Shown: piece after piece, positions 1 to 4,712 of the stretch
Layout of the letters: each line of letters begins with the position of its first letter
How positions within the stretch are numbered: position 1 is the stretch's first letter
Assembly: GCA_030038335.1 (NCBI GenBank)
Contig: JASHPC010000296.1
Span: 1-5,220, forward strand
Direction of reading: 5' to 3'
From: Vulcanimicrobiota bacterium
GTDB lineage: Bacteria > Vulcanimicrobiota > Vulcanimicrobiia > Vulcanimicrobiales > Vulcanimicrobiaceae
Length of the DNA stretch: 5,220 nt
Notes under the pieces: model-generated
Databases searched by the model: none
The model's input: the letters and a program-made list of their open reading frames with translations, nothing else
What the model was told of the DNA's origin: nothing
Position numbers and translations under genes: made by a program

Positions 1-672
1 GCGCCGGACGAAGTCGTGAAAGAACTCCGAGAAGCCGAGAACGCCATCGCGGACGCTACGGGCGTGCGTCCGCGCGGATTTCGGGCGCCGGGATTCGCAC
101 TCTCCTCACACGTCGTGCAGACGCTCGCGGAGCGCGGGTATCGCTACGATGCGTCGACGTTACCGACGTTCGTCGGACCCCTCGCACGTGCGTATTACTT
201 TCGCTCGTCGAAGCTCGACGCGGCGGCGCGCGCGGAGCGCGCGACGCTCTTCGGCAGCTGGGGCGATGGATTGCTTCCGAATAAACCCCACTGGCGCGGC
301 GATGCCCCGCTGCTCGAGATGCCGGTGACGGTCACGCCAATTCTTCGCACGCCGTTTCACGTGAGCTACTTGCTCTACGTTGCCTCGTACTCTTCGGCGG
401 CGGCGCTGGCGTACTTCCACAGCGCGCTCGCGCTGTGCGCTTGGACGAAGACGATGCCGTCGCTGCTGCTCCATCCGCTCGATTTTCTCGGAGCCGGCGA
501 CGTCACGGGACTGGAGTTTTTCCCAGCGATGAACGTGCCAGGGAAGAAGAAGCGAGCATTCGTCGCTTCCGTGCTGCGCGAATATGCTCGCCGCTTCGAC
601 GTCGTCGCGATGGACGACGCCGCGGCGTACGTCGAACGAGAGATTCTCGACGTGCGTGAGGCGACGGCATGA
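1..672 (+). CDS. Polysaccharide deacetylase family protein, C-terminal part (5' end outside window)
   Basis: The frame is open from base 1 and ends at TGA 670-672, giving the last 223 residues. The GTG at 16 is probably internal, because the reading continues upstream with sensible sequence. Seen (window numbering): a GFRAPGF segment at residues 26-32 after a G-x-R-P-R stretch, matching the third conserved motif of NodB-homology (carbohydrate esterase 4-type) deacetylases; an LLEMPV strand around E106; and LLLHPLD with H158, matching the late conserved histidine motif. The catalytic Asp and the metal-binding H-x3-4-H lie upstream and cannot be checked. Family members hydrolyse N- or O-acetyl groups on polysaccharides using a divalent metal. 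The ATGA overlap with the next gene implies translational coupling in one operon. The relatives that come to mind are those encoded in exopolysaccharide clusters. The family is well supported; the substrate is not known. Confidence 0.85.
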   Translation, partial: APDEVVKELREAENAIADATGVRPRGFRAPGFALSSHVVQTLAERGYRYDASTLPTFVGPLARAYYFRSSKLDAAARAERATLFGSWGDGLLPNKPHWRGDAPLLEMPVTVTPILRTPFHVSYLLYVASYSSAAALAYFHSALALCAWTKTMPSLLLHPLDFLGAGDVTGLEFFPAMNVPGKKKRAFVASVLREYARRFDVVAMDDAAAYVEREILDVREATA

Positions 673-1853
673 GTCCGTGGCGCGCACTCGGGGCAATGGC
701 GGTTGCGGGTCTTGCGGCGGCGTTACTGAACGCGTTCGGGCCACCGGCGCAGTTCACGGAGGACGGATACGATTACGCGATCGTCATGCTCATGGATCGC
801 GGAATGACGTACGACGCGGCGCAAACGTCTGCGGAGCGCTTCTACGCACGTCATCCCGTTCCGTTGCCGCAAGGCGGCCGCGTTCGCCTTCGCGGAAGGC
901 CGGAGTACTGGAACCTCTTTTCAGTTCGGCGTCTCTATCCATGGATCGCATCGCTCCTCTATCCGTATCGTGGAATCGCCGCCCTCATAGACGTCTCTCG
1001 CGCCTCATACGTCGTCACCGCGATGCTGACGGTGCTGCTCGCGATGCGCTTCGCGCCGGTTTGGTGCGCTGTGCTGCTCTCGGTGATTCTCTCGCTCTTT
1101 CCGCCGTGGCGCGATCTCGGGCGGGACGCGTTAACCGACGCGCTCGCAATCGCGCTAACGACGGCGACGCTGCTCGTCGGAGCGACGATGTTCGCGCGTG
1201 TCACGTGGTGGCGCATCGCGGGTTTCGGCGCGCTCTGCGCCGCGGCCGCGTTCACGCGACCGATCCCGTACATCGAACTCGGCGCAGCAATCGTAGCGGC
1301 GATCGCGCTGCGACGAAGCCGCAACCGAGCGGCGCTCGCGCCGGCAGCGTGGATCGTCGGGATATCGGCCATGTGCGTCCTTGCGGTAGAGGCCGCCCTC
1401 TCTGCAGCGCACGCGCCGAGTTTCGGCTGGATCGTCGCCGATGCGTACCGTCACTTCGTCGCCGGCGGCTATGCACCAGCGCACGAGAGCCTAGCGCGCT
1501 TCTACGTTCGGGAAGAGCAAGCCATCGCGATCCGAGCGCTTCTGAAGGGCGCCGTGACGATCGTTCCCGCGCTTGCGATCGCGGGCATCGTTTTGCGACG
1601 ACGCGACCGTTCTACGCCGTTTCTCGGTGGAGCCTGCGCGGCGACGTGGATTGGAGCGCTCGTCGACCCGAATCGCTTTGACATGGTGCGATGCGTCGTC
1701 ATGCCGGTGGCGCCGGTCATGGCGGCATTCGCGGCGGCATCGGTACACGCGCTGAGCGCGCGTATCCCGGCGACAGTAGGTCTACAGACCCTCTCGCTAC
1801 GGCATTTTCTCCCTCGACGCGTCTTCGTCCGTAATACTACGGTAAAGGAGTAA
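669..1853 (+). CDS. Multi-spanning membrane protein, GT-C glycosyltransferase-like
   Basis: 394 residues starting at ATG 669, which overlaps the previous stop as ATGA. The protein is strongly hydrophobic. A first membrane helix covers about residues 4-23. A long extracytoplasmic-type loop (about 24-100) follows, carrying an acidic cluster E31-D32-x2-D35 and a run of aromatic and Arg residues (F84, R87, R88, Y90, W92). About seven or eight further helices follow between 112 and 365. G151-R-D-A-L-T-D157 precedes a helix, much like the short loop before the third or fourth helix in GT39/PMT-type enzymes. This layout (helix, large acidic first loop, many helices) is typical of GT-C enzymes, which transfer sugars from polyprenyl-phosphate donors on the outer face of the membrane. 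I cannot place it in a named family, and a polymerase or flippase-like role is possible. The final 30 residues after the last helix (Arg-rich, no membrane segment) look non-conserved and also contain the upstream signals of the next gene. Confidence 0.7.
   Translation: MSPWRALGAMAVAGLAAALLNAFGPPAQFTEDGYDYAIVMLMDRGMTYDAAQTSAERFYARHPVPLPQGGRVRLRGRPEYWNLFSVRRLYPWIASLLYPYRGIAALIDVSRASYVVTAMLTVLLAMRFAPVWCAVLLSVILSLFPPWRDLGRDALTDALAIALTTATLLVGATMFARVTWWRIAGFGALCAAAAFTRPIPYIELGAAIVAAIALRRSRNRAALAPAAWIVGISAMCVLAVEAALSAAHAPSFGWIVADAYRHFVAGGYAPAHESLARFYVREEQAIAIRALLKGAVTIVPALAIAGIVLRRRDRSTPFLGGACAATWIGALVDPNRFDMVRCVVMPVAPVMAAFAAASVHALSARIPATVGLQTLSLRHFLPRRVFVRNTTVKE
1779..1790. repeat. Short palindrome GGTCT-AC-AGACC
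   Basis: Perfect 5-bp inverted arms separated by two bases, inside the last codons of the membrane protein gene and about 65 bp upstream of the next start codon. It could be an operator half-site pair for the secreted-protein gene or chance. A palindrome this short is expected now and then in any sequence. Confidence 0.25.
1829..1842 (+). promoter_or_regulatory. Small hairpin just upstream of the secreted-protein RBS
   Basis: CCGTA-ATAC-TACGG forms a perfect 5-bp stem with a 4-base loop. It ends one base before the AAAGGAG ribosome binding site. In an mRNA it would sit next to the initiation region and could affect ribosome access or mark a processing site. No run of T follows, so it is not a canonical terminator. 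The structure is seen directly; the role is inference. Confidence 0.35.
1844..1850 (+). promoter_or_regulatory. Ribosome binding site AAAGGAG
   Basis: A near-consensus Shine-Dalgarno sequence with five bases to the ATG at 1856. It overlaps the last sense codons of the upstream membrane protein gene, directly before its TAA. It fixes the start of the secreted-protein gene and is clearly stronger than anything before the other starts in the window, which suggests a high translation rate for that protein. Confidence 0.8.
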
Positions 1854-1855
1854 TC

Positions 1856-2710
1856 ATGGCGATACTATGCAGTTTTCTTAATCGTGGGCTGCGGGCGTTG
1901 CTCGTCCTCAGTTACGTGTTCACGCTCGTCGGCGGTCGCGCCGACGCTCAGCACGTGCTCCCAGTGCTCGGCACCGCGCCGCTGCTCGGTCAAATGAACT
2001 CGACTGCCGATCTTCAGCAGCGGGTGATGGAGCGTCGCGCGATGTTCGAGACCGCCGCTGCGGACCTAGGGTTGACGGATGCGGAGACCTCCGATCTCAT
2101 CTCCCGGATTATGTCGAATCGTGTCCGTTGGGTGCGCGTGCCGCGCCATCTGGACGCCATGACGTGGGCCTGGGACGGCAGCGTGTACATGTACCGCGAC
2201 GTGGTCATCCCCGCGGATGAGTACGGCTGGGAAGTCGATCTGCGCGTGGGGTCGAACGTACACGCGCTCTTCATTCCGGCAGCGTGCGGAAATCTTTCGC
2301 TCGTCGAACGCAGCGTCCAAGTCTCGTACGTTCCACCGCCGCCGCAACAGCCTCCGGCTCCGCCGTCGTGTCCATCGGGCATGATGGGAAATCCGCCGAA
2401 CTGTTACACGCCGCAGTGCCCGGCCGGCATGATGGGACAGCCGCCGAACTGCTACGCGCCGTGCCAATCCGTGCAGACGCCGCAGGGCCAGGGCGTTCCG
2501 CCCGGACCGGGAGCGCCGCCGATGCCGGCGGGATGCGCAACGCCGCCTCCGCAACTCTCGACGGTCGTCGTCCGAACGGAAGTGAAGACGAGCGTCGCGT
2601 GGTGGATTCTGCCGCTCGCGTTTATCGGGTTCTTCGTCGGAGGACACTATCACTCGTCACCGCCGCCGCCTCCGCCGCCACCGGTGAAGTGTCCGCCGCC
2701 ACCCAACTAA
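1856..2710 (+). CDS. Secreted or envelope proline/cysteine-rich protein of unknown function
   Basis: 284 residues; the start is set by the strong RBS. Residues 1-31 form a signal peptide: basic n-region (R10, R13), hydrophobic core about 14-25 and an A-D-A cleavage site before Q32. Residues 33-159 are a soluble domain with a conserved-looking core: W104-A-W, Y111-M-Y, W125-E-V-D, then a beta-rich stretch ending in C144-G-N. Residues 160-232 are Pro-rich and hold two adjacent 16-residue repeats of the type C-P-x-G-M-M-G-x-P-P-N-C-Y (172-203). A hydrophobic segment at about 247-263 is long enough to span a membrane, and the tail has eight consecutive prolines (269-276) then C279 and four more prolines. 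This suggests an exported protein anchored near its C-terminus, with the Pro-rich part as a spacer through the envelope. No enzyme motif is visible and I do not recognise a named family. It follows the membrane protein gene by two bases, so co-transcription is likely. Confidence 0.8.
   Translation: MAILCSFLNRGLRALLVLSYVFTLVGGRADAQHVLPVLGTAPLLGQMNSTADLQQRVMERRAMFETAAADLGLTDAETSDLISRIMSNRVRWVRVPRHLDAMTWAWDGSVYMYRDVVIPADEYGWEVDLRVGSNVHALFIPAACGNLSLVERSVQVSYVPPPPQQPPAPPSCPSGMMGNPPNCYTPQCPAGMMGQPPNCYAPCQSVQTPQGQGVPPGPGAPPMPAGCATPPPQLSTVVVRTEVKTSVAWWILPLAFIGFFVGGHYHSSPPPPPPPPVKCPPPPN
2369..2464 (+). repeat. Tandem 48-bp in-frame repeat encoding CPxGMMGxPPNCYxP
   Basis: Two adjacent units (2369-2416 and 2417-2464) encode residues 172-187 and 188-203 of the secreted protein. 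They share 12 of 16 residues, including C-P, G-M-M-G, P-P-N-C-Y and a late P. Cysteines fall at positions 1 and 12 of each unit, and C203 follows directly, so disulfides or metal binding are possible outside the cytoplasm. Similar C-P-x-G-x-x-G-x-P-P-N-C spacers occur in Pro-rich bacterial surface proteins. Confidence 0.85.
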
Positions 2711-2721
2711 GGGCTTAGGTT
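2705..2721. terminator. Weak bidirectional hairpin between convergent stop codons
   Basis: AAC-TAA and TTAGGTT arms pair around a GGGC loop with one bulged base, spanning both the TAA of the + strand gene and the TAA of the - strand gene. A further CTAAG copy at 2726-2730 could pair alternatively with CTTAG at 2714-2718. The stems are short and AT-containing, with no U-tract on either side. If transcription ends here, the signal is not a classic intrinsic terminator. Weak call. Confidence 0.2.
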
Positions 2722-3179
2722 CCGGCTAAGAGTCCTGTCGCAGGGTGCGTGTCGACGCAACTCGTCAACGCGTCGCCGCAGATCGAGCAGCTTCGCGATA
2801 AGCGATGCTCGATGAGCTGAAGTCCAACGTGGGCGCGGCAACTGCCGTGCCCACTTGGGCAAACGAACGCAGCGCGACGCCGGCAGGGATGGAATGCATC
2901 GTATGCGGCCGCGCACTCTCCCGGGCGTCCTTGCAGCGACTGCATGTGTGGAACGTACTTTACCCGTAGATCTCGCAGGTTGACGACGTCGTTGACGTGT
3001 CCTTCCTTCATGCAGACGCGGCAGCGCCGATCGGTTCTGCGCCTTCCGGTCGTCTTGACGGCGTGATTGGGGCAAAGCGCGTGCAGCTCGCTGCACGCAA
3101 ACGTTGCGGGTTGCCCGCACGTTTCACCACGCGCATTGAGCGCGCAGCACGTAAGTGCATCGATAGTAGGTTCAGGCAC
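2715..3179 (-). CDS. Small protein with two tandem RING/B-box-like zinc-binding modules
   Basis: 154 residues from GTG 3179 to TAA 2715. No other standard start lies between this GTG and the in-frame stop upstream. The protein has 15 Cys and 9 His. Module 1: C12-x8-C21-x7-C29-x3-H33-x2-C36-x2-H39-x13-C53-x2-C56. Module 2: C89-x9-C99-x7-C107-x3-H111-x2-C114-x2-H117-x13-C131-x2-C134. The two differ by one residue in one spacing, so this is an internal duplication. Eight ligands per module would hold two zinc ions. The C-x3-H-x2-C-x2-H-x13-C-x2-C part matches positions 3 to 8 of RING-type cross-brace domains, while the first pair is wider (x8-9 rather than x2), as in some B-box or other treble-clef variants. 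There is no signal peptide or membrane helix, so it is probably cytoplasmic. RING-like folds bind proteins or act in ubiquitin-type ligation, but no E1, E2 or ubiquitin-like gene is in view and function is open. It is transcribed opposite to both flanking polysaccharide blocks. Confidence 0.8.
   Translation of the reverse strand: MPEPTIDALTCCALNARGETCGQPATFACSELHALCPNHAVKTTGRRRTDRRCRVCMKEGHVNDVVNLRDLRVKYVPHMQSLQGRPGECAAAYDAFHPCRRRAAFVCPSGHGSCRAHVGLQLIEHRLSRSCSICGDALTSCVDTHPATGLLAGT
2778..3146 (-). repeat. Internal protein duplication: two eight-ligand zinc modules
   Basis: Module 1 is encoded by 3012-3146 and module 2 by 2778-2915, joined by a linker of about 32 residues. Both keep the same ligand order (C, C, C, H, C, H, C, C) and identical spacings from the second ligand on (7, 3, 2, 2, 13, 2). 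Short matches such as A-T-F-A-C and A-A-F-V-C lie at equivalent positions. Identity outside the ligands is low, so the duplication is old or the two modules bind different partners. Confidence 0.75.
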
Positions 3180-3186
3180 GTCTTCT

Positions 3187-3192
3187 ATTGTA
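3187..3192 (-). promoter_or_regulatory. Candidate -10 box of the zinc-module gene
   Basis: TACAAT on the minus strand with seven bases between it and the GTG start. The expected transcription start would fall at or next to the GTG, giving a leaderless or nearly leaderless mRNA. This fits the lack of a good Shine-Dalgarno sequence (only AGAAG is present). No convincing -35 hexamer sits 16-18 bp upstream. Confidence 0.4.
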
Positions 3193-3260
3193 GCGATTGC
3201 GCGCGTCGATTTCTTCAGCGCGCTGCGTCCTTAACGCAAACTTGACGGCTCGGAACGGTA

Positions 3261-3291
3261 GTGCCAATGGCGGGCATAGGGGTGCCAAAGG
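3261..3291. repeat. Direct repeat GTGCCAAxGG, 21-bp pitch, possible operator
   Basis: GTGCCAATGG (3261-3270) and GTGCCAAAGG (3282-3291) match at 9 of 10 bases. Their starts are 21 bp apart, close to two helical turns, so both copies face the same side of the DNA. The second copy ends six bases before the TTGACA at 3298. This is the layout of tandem activator or repressor sites next to a promoter. The repeat is seen; the binding role is inferred. Confidence 0.45.
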
Positions 3292-3297
3292 TCACAG

Positions 3298-3303
3298 TTG
3301 ACA
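3298..3303 (+). promoter_or_regulatory. Candidate -35 hexamer TTGACA
   Basis: Perfect match to the sigma-70-type -35 element, oriented toward the sugar transferase gene. The region 16-18 bp downstream (around TCTGCA, 3321) is a poor -10, so the promoter is incomplete by housekeeping rules. It may be activator-dependent, use an alternative factor, or be chance. Confidence 0.3.
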
Positions 3304-3365
3304 TAGGGCCGAGGCGTCCGTCTGCATGAGTCTCCGCGACTCTGCGGCGCACCGGACGCACGCCA

Positions 3366-3371
3366 TACCAT
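3366..3371 (+). promoter_or_regulatory. Candidate -10 box TACCAT of the sugar transferase gene
   Basis: Four of six matches to the -10 consensus, with twelve bases to the ATG. If used, the 5' leader would be only about six bases, too short for a normal Shine-Dalgarno site, and indeed none is present. No recognisable -35 lies at the standard distance, so this is a weak call. Confidence 0.25.
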
Positions 3372-3383
3372 CGTAGTGTAACG

Positions 3384-4712
3384 ATGAACGCATCCCTCGT
3401 ACGCAGACCCGCCTTGGTCGCGCCGGAAGCCGGCCTTTCCGCCTCAGCGTCGGTACCGGCTCCGCACGTGTACGCACGTGGCTGGCGCGGAGCGGTGGTC
3501 CTCTGCGATCTCGCCGCGCTCGCCACCGCATTCGCTGCGGCGGTCGCACTCGTATGGCGTTTCGCGGGCGTCCGCCCGAGCATCGGGGCGTGTCTCGTGG
3601 CAGCGCTACTTCTCGTCGTCGTCTTTGCGGCGCACGAACTTCACGAAAAGACGTACGCGCTGCTTCGTCGCGACGAGTTTTACTACGCTCTCGGAATCAC
3701 GGTGCTGTCGGCGGCCGTCATCGTTCCGGGTTTCTTTATTACCGACATGTCACTTCCCAGCCGTGTCGCCGTCGGGCTCGGAGTGCTCTTTTCGGGCGCG
3801 ACCATCGGCACGACGCGCTATTTGCTGCGCGCCTTTGCCCGTGAGGAGCGTATCTTTGCAACGCCCGACGTGCGAGTCGTTACGGCGCCGAGCGGGAACG
3901 TCGAGTCGTGGCTCGACGAGGTCTGCCGTTACGCGACACCGACGCACGTCGTGATCTCCGAGCCGGCCAACGGTTCATGCGTAAACGAGCTCGCTCGCGC
4001 GGCAGCGCGGCGAGGCATCGTCGTCGCCATTGCCGGCGCCAGCTACGCGCCGGCGCTTTCCGTCCGCGGCATGGCACTCGGCGATGCAACGGTTCTGGAG
4101 GTCGACGTGCCACGCGTGTGCGCGCCGTGGGCGCGAAGAACGAAACGCGGGTTCGACATCCTCGTCGCATCGATCGCGCTCGTGTTCGCCTCTCCTGTTC
4201 TCGCCCTCGCTGCCATAGCAATCTGTCTTGAAGGGCGCGGTCCGATCGTGTACTCGCAGCCTCGCGTCGGTTTGAACGGCAAACAGTTTCGCATCTACAA
4301 GCTTCGCTCGATGCGCGTCGACGCGGAGGCAAGGTCTGGCCCCGTGTGGGCGGTGAGCGGTGACGCGCGCGTCACGCGCGTGGGCCGCATTCTCCGCCGT
4401 ACGTCGATCGACGAGCTCCCTCAGCTCATTAACGTCTTGCGCGGCGAGATGTCGATCGTCGGGCCGCGTCCCGAGCGGCCGCTCTTCGTGGAGACGTTCG
4501 CCGAGCGGTTGCCGCAGTATCGCGAGCGGCTCGTGGTGGCACCAGGATTGACGGCGTGTTCGCACCTGTACATGTCGCGCAGCGTCGAAACCGACGCGGT
4601 GGAGCAGCGCCTCAGTTACGATCTCTTCTATCTCCGCAACTGGTCGCCGGCCATGGACGTCGCGCTCATGATCAAAACCGCTGCGGAAGTCGTCTTCCAC
4701 CGGGCTGCATGA
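3384..4712 (+). CDS. Polyprenyl-phosphate sugar-phosphate transferase (bacterial sugar transferase family)
   Basis: 442 residues, close to the usual 450-480 of the large WbaP/PssY-like class. ATG 3384 is the first standard start after the in-frame TGA at 3327. Four N-terminal membrane helices (about 36-58, 66-84, 100-119, 126-144) are followed by a short cytoplasmic middle domain (about 147-240) and the catalytic domain (253-442). The catalytic part has K254-R-G-F-D and a re-entrant hydrophobic helix (257-280), then G286-P-I-V-Y-S-Q-P-R-V-G, F302-x-I-Y-K-L-R-S-M, the D343-E344-L-P-Q-L catalytic dyad region, R353-G-E-M-S-I-V-G-P-R-P, and a late P-G-L-T. The family moves a sugar 1-phosphate from a nucleotide sugar to undecaprenyl phosphate at the inner membrane, which starts exopolysaccharide, capsule or O-antigen synthesis. 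The donor sugar cannot be read. The middle domain lacks the clear glycine-rich Rossmann motif of many homologues. The gene overlaps the next by ATGA, which indicates coupling. Confidence 0.95.
   Translation: MNASLVRRPALVAPEAGLSASASVPAPHVYARGWRGAVVLCDLAALATAFAAAVALVWRFAGVRPSIGACLVAALLLVVVFAAHELHEKTYALLRRDEFYYALGITVLSAAVIVPGFFITDMSLPSRVAVGLGVLFSGATIGTTRYLLRAFAREERIFATPDVRVVTAPSGNVESWLDEVCRYATPTHVVISEPANGSCVNELARAAARRGIVVAIAGASYAPALSVRGMALGDATVLEVDVPRVCAPWARRTKRGFDILVASIALVFASPVLALAAIAICLEGRGPIVYSQPRVGLNGKQFRIYKLRSMRVDAEARSGPVWAVSGDARVTRVGRILRRTSIDELPQLINVLRGEMSIVGPRPERPLFVETFAERLPQYRERLVVAPGLTACSHLYMSRSVETDAVEQRLSYDLFYLRNWSPAMDVALMIKTAAEVVFHRAA

Larger units (their letters stand above)
3180..3383. 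promoter_or_regulatory. Divergent intergenic regulatory region
   Basis: This 204-bp gap separates the starts of the zinc-module gene (left, minus strand) and the sugar transferase gene (right, plus strand), so it should carry promoters for both. Seen: minus-strand TACAAT at 3187-3192 (5 of 6 to the -10 consensus), a direct repeat at 3261-3291, plus-strand TTGACA at 3298-3303 (perfect -35 hexamer) with no good -10 at the usual 16-18 bp, and plus-strand TACCAT at 3366-3371 (4 of 6) near the right-hand start. No Shine-Dalgarno sequence is obvious before either start codon. No RNA gene or credible long coding frame was found in it. Confidence 0.6.

Noticed and set aside
584..1681. A 365-codon + strand open frame overlapping the deacetylase and membrane protein genes
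   Set aside because: Its product is extremely rich in Arg and Ser with no domain-like pattern, as expected for an out-of-frame reading of GC-rich coding DNA. The membrane protein frame is coherent and coupled by ATGA.
2640..2710. CCG-rich near-repeat at the end of the secreted-protein gene as a possible DNA microsatellite or structural element
   Set aside because: It is explained by consecutive proline codons in the tail of the protein, with varied third bases, so no separate DNA function is needed.
3267..3329. A 20-codon + strand small open frame (ATG 3267 to TGA 3327) upstream of and in frame with the sugar transferase gene, a possible leader peptide
   Set aside because: It has no good Shine-Dalgarno site, no run of regulatory codons and no attenuator-like hairpins after it, and it overlaps the direct repeats. 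Chance is the simpler reading without conservation data.
3215..3583. A 122-codon minus-strand frame across the divergent region and the start of the sugar transferase gene
   Set aside because: It has low-complexity Ala/Arg/Thr composition, no ribosome binding site, and would overlap the transferase N-terminus. No conserved motif is visible.
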